Of a stretch of 64,000 nucleotides of DNA, positions 6,671 through 15,652 are shown piece after piece. How positions within the stretch are numbered: position 1 is the stretch's first letter; each line of letters begins with the position of its first letter. Below the pieces are notes generated by a model that saw only the letters and a program-made list of their open reading frames with translations, had not been told where the DNA came from and ran no database searches. The stretch covers positions 1 through 64,000 of the forward strand of contig CAMWNI010000003.1 in assembly GCA_947175545.1 (NCBI GenBank), given 5' to 3'. Source of the DNA: an uncultured Porphyromonadaceae bacterium. Lineage in GTDB: Bacteria; Bacteroidota; Bacteroidia; Bacteroidales; Muribaculaceae. Made by a program: the position numbers and the translations under genes.

Positions 6671-8818
6671 TTAGAGTTCGGCGAGCGAGGGGTCAAGGAT
6701 TTCGAGCATCTTGATGGCGCTCACGGGGATGCGGGTGCCGGGGCCGAAGATGGCGGCAACGCCTGCGCGATAGAGGAAGTCATAGTCCTGGGCGGGGATT
6801 ACGCCGCCGGCGGTGACCATGATGTCTTCGCGACCGAGTTTCTTGAGTTCTTCGATTACCTGCGGAACCAGAGTCTTATGACCGGCGGCCAGAGAGCTGA
6901 CTCCGAGAATGTGGACGTCGTTCTCAACGGCCTGGCGGGCTGCTTCGGCCGGAGTCTGGAACAGCGGACCCATATCAACGTCAAAGCCGCAGTCGGCATA
7001 ACCGGTGGCTACTACCTTGGCGCCGCGGTCGTGGCCGTCCTGGCCCATCTTGGCAATCATGATGCGGGGCTGACGGCCCTCGCGCTTGGCAAATTCCTCG
7101 GTCAACTTGCGTGCGCGGAGGAATTCGGGGTCATTCTTGGTTTCTGCTGAGTACACGCCTGAAATTGTTCTGATTACTGCTTTATAACGGCCTACGACGG
7201 CTTCGCAGGCATCTGAAATTTCGCCGAGTGTTGCGCGATGGCCGGCGGCTTTCACTGCCAGGTCAAGGAGGTTGCCCTTCTTGGTGCGCACACATTCAGT
7301 GATGGCTTCGAGGTCGGCCTTGACCTGAGCCTCGTCGCGGTGAGCCTTGACTTCGTTCAGGCGTTCAATCTGTTCCTTGCGCACCTGAGTGTTGTCGATT
7401 TCGAGGATGTCAATGGGGTCTTCGTGGTCAAGACGATACTTGTTGATGCCGACAATGGTCTGACGGCCTGAGTCAATGCGGGCCTGGGTGCGGGCTGCGG
7501 CTTCTTCGATGCGGAGTTTCGGAAGTCCGGTCTCGATTGCCTTGGCCATACCGCCGAGTTTCTCGATTTCCTGGATGTGGTCCCATGCGCGGCGGGCAAT
7601 CATGTCCGTCAGCGCCTCTACATAGTAAGAACCGCCCCACGGGTCGATTTCCTTAGTGATATAGGTCTCTTCCTGAATGTAAATCTGCGTGTTGCGGGCA
7701 ATACGGGCCGAGAAGTCCGTAGGCAGTGCGATTGCCTCGTCGAGCGCGTTGGTGTGGAGCGACTGGGTGTGGCCCAAGGCGGCGCCCATAGCTTCAATGC
7801 AGGTACGGCCGACGTTGTTGAAGGGGTCCTGCTCGGTGAGGCTCCAGCCGGAGGTCTGTGAGTGGGTGCGCAGCGCCAGCGATTTGGGGTTCTTCGGGTT
7901 GAATTGCTTGACAATTTTGGCCCAAAGCATACGGGCGGCGCGCATCTTGGCGATTTCCATGAAGAAGTTCATGCCGATTGCCCAGAAAAAGCTCAGGCGC
8001 GGTGCGAAGGCGTCGATATCCATTCCGGCGTTGACGCCGGCGCGGAGATATTCGAGACCGTCGGCAAGTGTATAAGCCAGCTCGATGTCGGCGGTGGCGC
8101 CGGCCTCCTGCATGTGATAGCCGGAGATGGAAATCGAGTTGAACTTAGGCATGTTCTGTGAGGTATATTCGAAGATGTCGGCGATAATACGCATTGAGAA
8201 TTCCGGCGGATAAATGTAAGTGTTACGCACCATGAATTCCTTCAGGATGTCGTTCTGAATCGTACCGGCCATTTCTTCGAGTTTGGCTCCCTGTTCAAGT
8301 CCGGCGTTGATGTAGAACGCCAGAACGGGAAGCACAGCGCCGTTCATGGTCATTGATACCGACATTTTGTTCAAGGGAATACCATCGAAAAGCACCTTCA
8401 TATCGTCGAGCGAGCAGATGCTCACACCGGCTTTGCCGACGTCGCCGACAACGCGTTCATGGTCGGCGTCATAGCCGCGGTGTGTGGCAAGGTCGAACGC
8501 CACGCTCAGGCCCTTTTGGCCGGAAGCGAGGTTGCGGCGATAGAATGCGTTACTCTCGGCTGCGGTAGAGAATCCGGCATACTGGCGGATGGTCCAGGGT
8601 CGCATTGCATACATGCCGCTGTACGGGCCGCGAAGGAACGGGGGCAGACCTGCGACATAGTCAAGGTGTTCAAGACCCTGGAGGTCAGATTTTGTATAGA
8701 CGGGCTTGACGGGGATGAGTTCCGGGGTGAGCCAATCTTCGCCGGCGTGGCAGGTGGCAGACGGTTGCTTGGGCGCAACGGTCTCCATTATGTTGATTTT
8801 GCTGAAATCGGGTTTCAT
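6671..8818 (-). CDS. mutB: Methylmalonyl-CoA mutase large (catalytic) subunit
   Basis: A 715-aa adenosylcobalamin-dependent isomerase interconverting succinyl-CoA and (R)-methylmalonyl-CoA, used by Bacteroidales for propionate formation. The N-terminal TIM-barrel carries the substrate site ([28 protein letters not shown]). The C-terminal cobalamin domain has the DxHxxG motif at about residues 592-600 ([10 protein letters not shown]), with GGVIP further on. It lies 6 bp downstream of mutA, so the two are cotranscribed from the promoter at 10699-10730 and end at the 6614-6650 terminator. Confidence 0.97.
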   Translation of the reverse strand: MKPDFSKINIMETVAPKQPSATCHAGEDWLTPELIPVKPVYTKSDLQGLEHLDYVAGLPPFLRGPYSGMYAMRPWTIRQYAGFSTAAESNAFYRRNLASGQKGLSVAFDLATHRGYDADHERVVGDVGKAGVSICSLDDMKVLFDGIPLNKMSVSMTMNGAVLPVLAFYINAGLEQGAKLEEMAGTIQNDILKEFMVRNTYIYPPEFSMRIIADIFEYTSQNMPKFNSISISGYHMQEAGATADIELAYTLADGLEYLRAGVNAGMDIDAFAPRLSFFWAIGMNFFMEIAKMRAARMLWAKIVKQFNPKNPKSLALRTHSQTSGWSLTEQDPFNNVGRTCIEAMGAALGHTQSLHTNALDEAIALPTDFSARIARNTQIYIQEETYITKEIDPWGGSYYVEALTDMIARRAWDHIQEIEKLGGMAKAIETGLPKLRIEEAAARTQARIDSGRQTIVGINKYRLDHEDPIDILEIDNTQVRKEQIERLNEVKAHRDEAQVKADLEAITECVRTKKGNLLDLAVKAAGHRATLGEISDACEAVVGRYKAVIRTISGVYSAETKNDPEFLRARKLTEEFAKREGRQPRIMIAKMGQDGHDRGAKVVATGYADCGFDVDMGPLFQTPAEAARQAVENDVHILGVSSLAAGHKTLVPQVIEELKKLGREDIMVTAGGVIPAQDYDFLYRAGVAAIFGPGTRIPVSAIKMLEILDPSLAEL

Positions 8819-8824
8819 CTTGGT

Positions 8825-10669
8825 TTACTTCAGGAGTTTAGCGTTGAAAGAACGCAGAGTGTCAAGCACATTGCTGCGAACGTGAATAAAGTTCTCGATG
8901 CCAAGGGCTTTAAGGTCGTCGGTGCAGGCGGGAGCGCCGGCAACTACGAATTCGGTCTTGCCTTTGAGCAGGTCCCATGCTTCGGGGGCAAACTCGGCAT
9001 ATTCGTCGTCACTTGAGCAGAGAACGACGATATCGGCTCCGGCAGCAAGAGCGGCGTCAACGCCATCCTTGACAGTCGGGAAGCCATTGTTGTCTATAAT
9101 CTCATATCCGGCACAGCCGAAGAAGTTGCCGCTGAACTGCGAGCGGGCAAGGCGCATGGCCAGGTTGCCGATGGTCAGCATGAACACTTTCGGACGGTTA
9201 GAGGCATGCTCGGTTGCAAGACGCAACTGTTCGAAGTCAGAAGCCAGACGGGTTGCGGCAATGCCGGTGCCTTCTTCGTGGCAACCGCAGCCACAACTGC
9301 CGTTTTCATTCTTTTCAATCTTTTCGGCTGCAAATTCGTTGATGTTGGGATACTGGTTGGTTCCCAGCAGGATCTCTTTGCGACGCGCCATGTCAGCGTG
9401 GCGCTTTTCGTTGCTTTCGTTGACTGCCGCCTGAATGGACCCGGCTGCGAGTGCGGTGGCAAAACCGCCCTGTTCCTCAACGCTAAGGAAGAGTTTCCAT
9501 GCCTCCTGAGCGATGCTTACGGTCAGAGTTTCGATGTAATAAGAGCCGCCGGCGGGGTCAACTACCTTGTCAAGGTGGCTTTCCTCTTTCAGCAGAAGCT
9601 GCTGATTGCGGGCAATGCGCTCCGAGAATTCATCAGGAGTCTTGAAGGGAACGTCGAAGGGTGTGACGGTGATTGAGTCAACACCGGCCAGTGCGGCACT
9701 CATCGCCTCGGTCTGAGAGCGGAGCAGGTTGACGTGAGCGTCATAGATGGTCTGATTGTACTTCGATGTGGTGGCGTGTGCCATCATCTTGCAGGCTTCC
9801 GGCTCGGCAGGGTTGTATTGTTCGACAATCTGCGCCCAGAGCATACGGGCAGCGCGGAACTTGGCAAGCTCCATGAAGTAGTTGGTGGAGATGCCCATGT
9901 CAAACTTGATTTTCGAGGCGACGAGGTCGGCGGGGAGTCCGGCTTCGGTCAGCAGCGTGAGCCACTGCGCACCCCAACTCAGGGCATAGCCAAGTTCCTG
10001 ATAGATATATGCTCCGCCGTTGGTGAAGATTTCGGAGTCAACGCTCAAAACGCGAAGGCCCTGAACCGGCAGTGAGGCTTCAATGATTGCTTTGCCGGCC
10101 TCAACGGGATTGAGCGGCGATTTGGAGCCATGTTTGAGTTCTCGCTTCCAGGGATTGAACTTAACACTGCCGCGGAAGTCCTTTGCAGCGCCGGCGGCAA
10201 CGACCGCCTGTGCAAGCAGTCCGGCCAGTTCAACGGCCTTGCGCATGCAGCAGCTCAGGTTGATTTCAGTTTTGGTCAGATCAATGCCTTTGAGGAACTC
10301 GGCGAGAGCGTCGGCATTGACGTCACTGATGTGCCAGCCGAGAGAGGTCGCACCGCGCTCAATCGCTGCGAGAGCCTTTTCATTGGCTTCGGCGGGTGTT
10401 TCAGCTATAATTTCCTGGCGAATCAGCCACTCGTTGTTGCAACGGGTGCCGCGCACGTAGGGGAACTCGCCCGGAAGCGAATCCGTGGTTGTCAGCGAGG
10501 CGATGTCCTCACGGCGATACATCGGCTGGACATTGAAGCCCTCGGATGTGCGCCATACAAGTTTCTTTTCAAAAGGTACCCCCTTGAGGTCAACGTCGAC
10601 CTTGGCGCGCCATTCCTCAGCGCTCACCGGAGGGAACATTTCAAACAGTTTTTCCTTATTTTCTGCCAT
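8825..10669 (-). CDS. mutA: Methylmalonyl-CoA mutase small subunit
   Basis: A 614-aa non-catalytic partner of MutB. It has the mutase TIM-barrel fold (GGSYYIETLT, AAAGAD region) and a degenerate C-terminal B12-like domain without DxHxxG, as expected for this subunit. An oddity is a Cys-rich insert at about residues 455-462 (SCGCGCHEE) in the linker before the C-terminal domain. ATG 10669 lies about 24 nt after the predicted transcription start. First gene of the mutAB operon. Confidence 0.95.
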   Translation of the reverse strand: MAENKEKLFEMFPPVSAEEWRAKVDVDLKGVPFEKKLVWRTSEGFNVQPMYRREDIASLTTTDSLPGEFPYVRGTRCNNEWLIRQEIIAETPAEANEKALAAIERGATSLGWHISDVNADALAEFLKGIDLTKTEINLSCCMRKAVELAGLLAQAVVAAGAAKDFRGSVKFNPWKRELKHGSKSPLNPVEAGKAIIEASLPVQGLRVLSVDSEIFTNGGAYIYQELGYALSWGAQWLTLLTEAGLPADLVASKIKFDMGISTNYFMELAKFRAARMLWAQIVEQYNPAEPEACKMMAHATTSKYNQTIYDAHVNLLRSQTEAMSAALAGVDSITVTPFDVPFKTPDEFSERIARNQQLLLKEESHLDKVVDPAGGSYYIETLTVSIAQEAWKLFLSVEEQGGFATALAAGSIQAAVNESNEKRHADMARRKEILLGTNQYPNINEFAAEKIEKNENGSCGCGCHEEGTGIAATRLASDFEQLRLATEHASNRPKVFMLTIGNLAMRLARSQFSGNFFGCAGYEIIDNNGFPTVKDGVDAALAAGADIVVLCSSDDEYAEFAPEAWDLLKGKTEFVVAGAPACTDDLKALGIENFIHVRSNVLDTLRSFNAKLLK

Positions 10670-10698
10670 AATAATTTAAATGGTTATTATTCTACGCG

Positions 10699-10730
10699 CA
10701 AATATACGCAAAATCCCTCGTCTCTCCAAA
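10699..10730 (-). promoter_or_regulatory. mutAB promoter
   Basis: On the minus strand, TTTG (10727-10730), a 20-bp spacer and TATATTTG (10699-10706): a perfect match to the Bacteroidetes sigma-A consensus. Confidence 0.8.
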
Positions 10731-10806
10731 TTTTCCGGTCCCTTAGGAGCCGCTCGCTTCGTCCGCCCAACTCATGCTGCCGGTCCCGTTGCGTCATGGA
10801 ACAAGA

Positions 10807-10834
10807 ACTGCCGGCGGAATTACGCGCCGGCAGT
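10807..10834 (-). terminator. Hairpin after the carbonic anhydrase-like gene
   Basis: ACTGCCGGCG (10807-10816) pairs perfectly with CGCCGGCAGT (10825-10834). The minus strand continues TTCTTGTT, a modest U-tract. Confidence 0.65.
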
Positions 10835-10848
10835 GTAGTGGAATTGGA

Positions 10849-11391
10849 TCAGTTAGTTGAATCGGGACTCTCTGCGGGGTCTGAGTACCAACGGGAGTAC
10901 ATGAGGTAGTTGTTGGCGATGCGTCGGTTGATTGTGCGTGATTGCTCCGGGTCGACCATCTTGATAAATTTGGCTGGAGCGCCACCCCAGAGTTCGTTTG
11001 GCCCGATTTTGGTGCGCGAAAGAACGACAGAGCCGGCGGCAACTATTGCGCCTGCTCCGACTATTGCGTCGTCCATCACAACCGAACCCATGCCAATCAA
11101 GGCATATTCTTGGATTTTGCAGCCGTGGAGCGTGACGTTATGGCCAATGCTGACATCGTCGGCAATTTCGATGGTGGATTTCTCGTATAGGGTGTGCAGA
11201 ACGGAGCCGTCCTGAATGTTGACTCGGTTGCCGATGGTGATGGTGTTGACGTCGCCTCGCAGAACGGTGTTGAACCATACGGAACATCCGTCGCCGAGCG
11301 TAACGTCACCTACAAGGGTGGCGTTCTCGGCAAGGAAGCAATCGCGGCCAACTTTGGGCGTAAAGCCGCGTACGGGTACTATCAGCGGCAT
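10849..11391 (-). CDS. Gamma-carbonic-anhydrase-like hexapeptide-repeat protein
   Basis: A 180-aa left-handed beta-helix protein of the gamma-CA/PaaY/YrdA family. Hexapeptide repeats occur throughout (LVGDVTLGDGCSVWFNTVLR), with the metal-site histidines in LHTLYEK and GHNVTLHGC. The family includes zinc carbonic anhydrases and proteins of unproven activity, so the enzyme role is tentative. The gene overlaps the end of the upstream aminopeptidase gene by 10 bp and is the last gene of a three-gene unit with the MsbA-like exporter. Confidence 0.88.
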   Translation of the reverse strand: MPLIVPVRGFTPKVGRDCFLAENATLVGDVTLGDGCSVWFNTVLRGDVNTITIGNRVNIQDGSVLHTLYEKSTIEIADDVSIGHNVTLHGCKIQEYALIGMGSVVMDDAIVGAGAIVAAGSVVLSRTKIGPNELWGGAPAKFIKMVDPEQSRTINRRIANNYLMYSRWYSDPAESPDSTN

Positions 11392-13178
11392 AACTTTTCG
11401 GTCTTGGCGGTGAGCCAGTCGCGCTGGTTCTGGTTTTCAAGCAGCGGTAGCAGGGTCTCGCGTACGGTCTGATGATAGTTGTTGACCCATTCGATTTCTT
11501 CGTCAGTCATGATTGTGGTGTCGAAGAGTTTAAGGTCGAAGGGGAACATTGTCAAGGTTTCAAAACAATAGAATTTGCCAAACTCCTTGTTGCTCAGATC
11601 AGACGGGACGCAGAGAACAAGATTCTCGCAGCGTATGCCGTGGACTCCGGCGCGGTAAAGGCCCGGCTCGTTAGACGTAATCATGCCGGGTTGCAGGGCG
11701 ACGTTTACGTGGTTCAGGCGGATTGACTGCGGGCCTTCGTGAACATTGAGGAAGTGACCGACGCCATGACCGGTGCCGTGGAGGTAGGTCAGACCGTTCT
11801 TCCAGAGGAACTGGCGGGCGAGGGCGTCAAGCTGGTCGCCACGCGTTCCTTCGGGGAAGATGGCGGTCCCGAGCGCGATGTGGCCCTTCATGACCAGGGT
11901 GAAGTCGCGGCGCTCTTCCGCGGTCGGAGTGCCGACGGCGACTGTGCGCGTAATGTCAGTGGTGCCGTCAAGATACTGCGCGCCGCTGTCAATCAGCAAC
12001 AGGCCTTCCGGTTTGATTTCCGATGAGGTCTCTTCCGTTGCGGAATAGTGGACAATTGCGCCGTGGGGGCCGTAGCCGGCAATCATTTCAAATGAGTTGT
12101 CGACATACATTGCGCCCTGCGAGCGATAGAGTGTGCCGAGGCGGTCCATGTCAAGTTCCGTCAGTTTTTCGCCGGCGGCCAGTCGGCGCTCGACTTCCAT
12201 GAAGAGCTTGACAAGGGCAACTCCGTCGCGCGCCATGGCGTTACGCGTGCCGGCAATCTGAGTCATGTTCTTTACGGCCTTGGGCAGAGCCACGACCGAG
12301 GAGCCTTCAACGGCGTGTGTGCCAAGGATAGCTGCCAGAGTGAAGGCGGTGCGTTCCGGCTCGATATAGACCTTTTCCGACTTGGGAAGGAGGGCAAGGA
12401 AGCGGCTGACGCTATCGTAGGCGGCAACGTCAACTCCGGCTTCGGTCAGATAGGAGCGGACTTTTTCGTCAACCTTGGCTTCGTCCGTAAACAGAACCTT
12501 GCGTTCAGGGCTGAGGTAGAGAAATGCAGTCGCAACGGGGTTGCAGTCAACGTCAGTTGAGCGAATGTTGAGAATCCAGGCGATTTCATCAAGTGCCGAA
12601 ATGAACAGCGCGCTTGCTTTGGCTTCGGTTGCAAGGGCAAGAATACGTGCGATTTTCGATTTAGCTGACTCTCCGGCATATTTTTCTTCATGAATGAAGA
12701 TTGAGTCGGACGGCAGAGTCGGACGTCCGTTCCAGATTGAGTCAACCGGTGAGAAATTCGTGTCAAGCGCAATGCCATAGGCTGCAAGCGCCGCCTTGAG
12801 CCGGCGCACGGCTCCGACGCTGTAAACCATTCCGTCAACCCCAACCGTGGCGCCTTCGGTCATTTCTCCGCAGAGCCATTGTTCAATTGTCGGAGTTTCG
12901 GGGAGGCCTTCCTTCATCAGTTCGATGCCGGTGCCTGCCAATTGGTCAGCGGCCTGGAGAAAGTAACGTGAGTCAGTCCAGAGAAGGGCGCGCTCAGAGG
13001 TTACGACAAGGGTGCCGGCCGAACCCGTGAAACCGCTGAGCCATTTGCGAACCTGCCAATGTTCAGCAAGATATTCGCTTTGGTGAGGATCTGACTGGGG
13101 GATGACCGTGGCCGCGATGCCGGCATGTTGCATCTGCTGCCTGAGTTGCTCGATTCGAGCCTGTATAATCGTACTCAT
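11382..13178 (-). CDS. Xaa-Pro aminopeptidase (M24B, aminopeptidase P family)
   Basis: A 598-aa cytosolic metallopeptidase removing N-terminal residues before proline. Two creatinase-like N-terminal domains precede the pita-bread catalytic domain (from about residue 310). Dinuclear metal ligands are visible: Asp in LLIDSGAQY, Asp in DGTTDITRT, His in HGVGHFLNVHEGP, Glu in ITSNEPGLY, and a C-terminal Glu. The three-domain long form resembles eukaryotic APP1. It lies 27 bp after the ABC exporter gene and overlaps the carbonic anhydrase-like gene. Confidence 0.93.
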   Translation of the reverse strand: MSTIIQARIEQLRQQMQHAGIAATVIPQSDPHQSEYLAEHWQVRKWLSGFTGSAGTLVVTSERALLWTDSRYFLQAADQLAGTGIELMKEGLPETPTIEQWLCGEMTEGATVGVDGMVYSVGAVRRLKAALAAYGIALDTNFSPVDSIWNGRPTLPSDSIFIHEEKYAGESAKSKIARILALATEAKASALFISALDEIAWILNIRSTDVDCNPVATAFLYLSPERKVLFTDEAKVDEKVRSYLTEAGVDVAAYDSVSRFLALLPKSEKVYIEPERTAFTLAAILGTHAVEGSSVVALPKAVKNMTQIAGTRNAMARDGVALVKLFMEVERRLAAGEKLTELDMDRLGTLYRSQGAMYVDNSFEMIAGYGPHGAIVHYSATEETSSEIKPEGLLLIDSGAQYLDGTTDITRTVAVGTPTAEERRDFTLVMKGHIALGTAIFPEGTRGDQLDALARQFLWKNGLTYLHGTGHGVGHFLNVHEGPQSIRLNHVNVALQPGMITSNEPGLYRAGVHGIRCENLVLCVPSDLSNKEFGKFYCFETLTMFPFDLKLFDTTIMTDEEIEWVNNYHQTVRETLLPLLENQNQRDWLTAKTEKLCR

Positions 13179-13205
13179 GGTGATTTTGTATGTTTTTTTA
13201 GTTTT

Positions 13206-15041
13206 TTAGCTGAGTTGTTGCATTTCTACGAGTTTGGCGTATGTGCCGTTATGGGCCATCAGTTCGTCGTGGGTTCCGCTCTCGATAATTCGGCCCTCAT
13301 TCATGACGCATATAATGTCTGCGTTGCGGATTGTGCTGAGCCTGTGTGCGATGACCAGTGTTGTCCTGTTCTCCATCAGTCGGTCAAGTGCCTCCTGAAC
13401 CAGGTGCTCGCTTTCTGAGTCGAGCGCCGAGGTGGCTTCGTCGAGAATCAGAATTGGCGGATTTTTCAGAATTGCTCGTGCAATGCTGAGGCGTTGGCGC
13501 TGGCCTCCGCTCAGGCGGCAACCGCGGTCGCCAATGGGGGTCTGATAGCCCTGTTCCATTTCGACTATAAACTCGTGGGCGTTAGCAATGCGGGCTGCTG
13601 CTTCGACCTCCTCTTGCGTGGCCGACGGAACACCGAAGGTTATGTTATTGAAGACTGTGTCATTGAACAGAATAGCCTCTTGGTTGACGTTGCCCATAAA
13701 GCTGCGCAGATGTTCGACGGGCAAATCGCGCAGGTCTTTGCCGTCGATGGTAATGGAGCCTGATTCGACATCATAGAACCTCGGAAGCAGGTCGGCAAGG
13801 GTCGATTTGCCCGAACCGCTCTGGCCAACGAGCGCAATCGTCGCTCCGGCCGGAATGTCCAGGCATACGTTCTTGACGGCCTGAACCGAAGCACCGGCGT
13901 ATGAAAACGAAACGTTCTGATACTTGATTTCACCTCGCAGAGAGTCAATTGTTTGCGGCTTTTCCGGGTTCTTGATGGTGTTTTCAGCCGAAAGTATCTT
14001 ATCAATGCGGTCAAACGATGCCATGCCCTTGCGGATTGCATATGTGGCCTTTGAAATCTCCTTGACGGGATTGATAATGCTGTAAAATATAACCAGATAG
14101 TAAATGAATTCTGATGCGTTGAAGGAACTGGACCCGTTGATAATCAGCGTGCCGCCAAACCAGAGGACAATGACAATGGTGATGGTGCCGAGAAATTCGC
14201 TCATGGGGTGGGCCAGTGCCTGACGGCGCAATACGCTGAGTTGGTAGCCGAAAAGTTTCTGAGTGTCATTGTAGAAGCGCTTTCGCACCTTCCCTTCAGC
14301 CACAAATGCTTTGATGATGCGGAGGCCTCCGAGTGTCTCTTCAATGTTGCTGACAACCGTGCCAAGCTGATTCTGCACGTCCATTGACTTTGCCTTAAGT
14401 TTACGGCCGACTGCTCCCATGACCCATCCGGCCAACGGAAGAAGAATCAGGACAAACACGGTCAGTTGCCAACTGACAATAAGCATCATGGACAGACATG
14501 CGATAACCATTAACGGATTCTTGAACAGCAGGTCAATGGACTGCATGATGCTGCTTTCGATTTCATTGACGTCGCCGGTCATACGCGCAATTACGTCGCC
14601 CTTGCGCTCATTGGTGAAGAATCCGATTGGCAGACGGGTGATTTTGTCGTAAATCGAGTTGCGTATGTCGCGGATAATGCCGGCCCGAATCGGAATCAGA
14701 TAGTAACTGCCAAGATACGTGGCGCCAACTTTCAGGGCTGTCATGACAATGAGCAGCAGCCCGAGCAATCCAAGCGTCATTGACTGACCATAGCGGCCAA
14801 TGCTCTCCTGGGTGTAATAGTAGAAGTTGTTCATGGCCGATTCGCGGAGGTTGTCCCAGCTCATTGGCATCAACTCATATTGAGCCTGGTTGATCTGAAA
14901 CAGCATCTCCAGAATCGGGATAATCAGTGCAAACGAAAAAAGGGTAAGGAACGCAGCCAGCAGATTGAAAACCACGTTCAGAACAAGATATTTCCTATAC
15001 GGCGGCAGGAACCGACGCAGGACCAAATAGAAATCTTTCAT
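13206..15041 (-). CDS. ABC transporter, MsbA-type permease/ATPase half transporter
   Basis: A 611-aa exporter with an N-terminal six-helix membrane domain (about residues 1-330) and a C-terminal nucleotide-binding domain. Walker A GQSGSGKST is near 406, signature LSGGQRQR near 512, Walker B ILILDEATSALD near 533 and the switch His in VIAHRLST. The family exports lipids or lipid A precursors; the substrate cannot be told here. The frame is open to 15083, but the TAAATTTG box at 15051-15058 lies in that part, so ATG 15041 is chosen, giving a leader of only a few nt. Confidence 0.93.
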   Translation of the reverse strand: MKDFYLVLRRFLPPYRKYLVLNVVFNLLAAFLTLFSFALIIPILEMLFQINQAQYELMPMSWDNLRESAMNNFYYYTQESIGRYGQSMTLGLLGLLLIVMTALKVGATYLGSYYLIPIRAGIIRDIRNSIYDKITRLPIGFFTNERKGDVIARMTGDVNEIESSIMQSIDLLFKNPLMVIACLSMMLIVSWQLTVFVLILLPLAGWVMGAVGRKLKAKSMDVQNQLGTVVSNIEETLGGLRIIKAFVAEGKVRKRFYNDTQKLFGYQLSVLRRQALAHPMSEFLGTITIVIVLWFGGTLIINGSSSFNASEFIYYLVIFYSIINPVKEISKATYAIRKGMASFDRIDKILSAENTIKNPEKPQTIDSLRGEIKYQNVSFSYAGASVQAVKNVCLDIPAGATIALVGQSGSGKSTLADLLPRFYDVESGSITIDGKDLRDLPVEHLRSFMGNVNQEAILFNDTVFNNITFGVPSATQEEVEAAARIANAHEFIVEMEQGYQTPIGDRGCRLSGGQRQRLSIARAILKNPPILILDEATSALDSESEHLVQEALDRLMENRTTLVIAHRLSTIRNADIICVMNEGRIIESGTHDELMAHNGTYAKLVEMQQLS

Positions 15042-15050
15042 AACTGAGCG

Positions 15051-15080
15051 CAAATTTAACAAAAAAATTGCGTACATTTG
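15051..15080. promoter_or_regulatory. Divergent promoter pair between msbA-like and UDG genes
   Basis: Minus-strand TAAATTTG (15051-15058) serves the exporter gene; plus-strand TACATTTG (15073-15080) serves the glycosylase gene. Only 44 bp separate the two ATGs, so the polymerase sites must overlap and probably compete. Confidence 0.65.
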
Positions 15081-15085
15081 CAATT

Positions 15086-15652
15086 ATGACTGATGAAATT
15101 CTTTTAGAGACACACCCTTTCGCGCCTTTTGTGCCGTCTGACGCCCGGACTCTGATAATGGGGACCTTTCCGCCCCAGTCAAAGCGGTGGGCCATGGATT
15201 TTTATTACCCTAACAGGACTAATGATTTCTGGCCCATGATGGGGCTGATTTTCTTTAATGACCGTGAGGCGCTGATTGATCGCGGCAGCAAGTCGTTTCG
15301 TCTCGGTCTAATCAAGGAGTTGCTTGAACGCGAGGGAATCGCGATGAGCGATACCGGTTACCGAATCAGGCGATTGAAAAACAATGCGTCCGATAAATTT
15401 CTGGAGATTGTCGAGCCGGTTAACCTTCAGGCGCTGACGGCACGCATGCCGAATCTGCAATCCATTGCAACCACCGGCGAAAAAGCCGCTCAGGTCATTG
15501 CCGGACTGACCGGAACCGAACCTCCGAAAATGGGCGAATTTGTTATTGCTCCGGACGGATTGAAAATCTGGCGGATGCCGTCGACAAGCCGCGCTTATCC
15601 GCTCCCGCTTGCAGAAAAGGCGGCTTTTTATCGCCGCCTTTTTGCAAAATAA
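15086..15652 (+). CDS. Uracil-DNA-glycosylase superfamily protein (Mug/TDG-like)
   Basis: A 188-aa protein of the uracil-DNA glycosylase fold. The N-terminal LIMGTFPPQSKRW carries the glycine/proline active-site loop, followed by DFYYPNRTNDFW. The C-terminal MPSTSRAYPLP corresponds to the DNA-intercalation loop. The probable role is removal of mismatched or damaged bases; the substrate is not predictable. ATG 15086 is only 5 nt after the -7 box, indicating a leaderless mRNA. The last codons lie inside the hairpin terminator. Confidence 0.75.
   Translation: MTDEILLETHPFAPFVPSDARTLIMGTFPPQSKRWAMDFYYPNRTNDFWPMMGLIFFNDREALIDRGSKSFRLGLIKELLEREGIAMSDTGYRIRRLKNNASDKFLEIVEPVNLQALTARMPNLQSIATTGEKAAQVIAGLTGTEPPKMGEFVIAPDGLKIWRMPSTSRAYPLPLAEKAAFYRRLFAK
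15615..15643. terminator. Bidirectional terminator inside the 3' end of the UDG-family gene
   Basis: AAAAGGCGGC (15615-15624) pairs perfectly with GCCGCCTTTT (15633-15642). A-rich on one side and T-rich on the other, it can stop both convergent genes. Confidence 0.8.
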
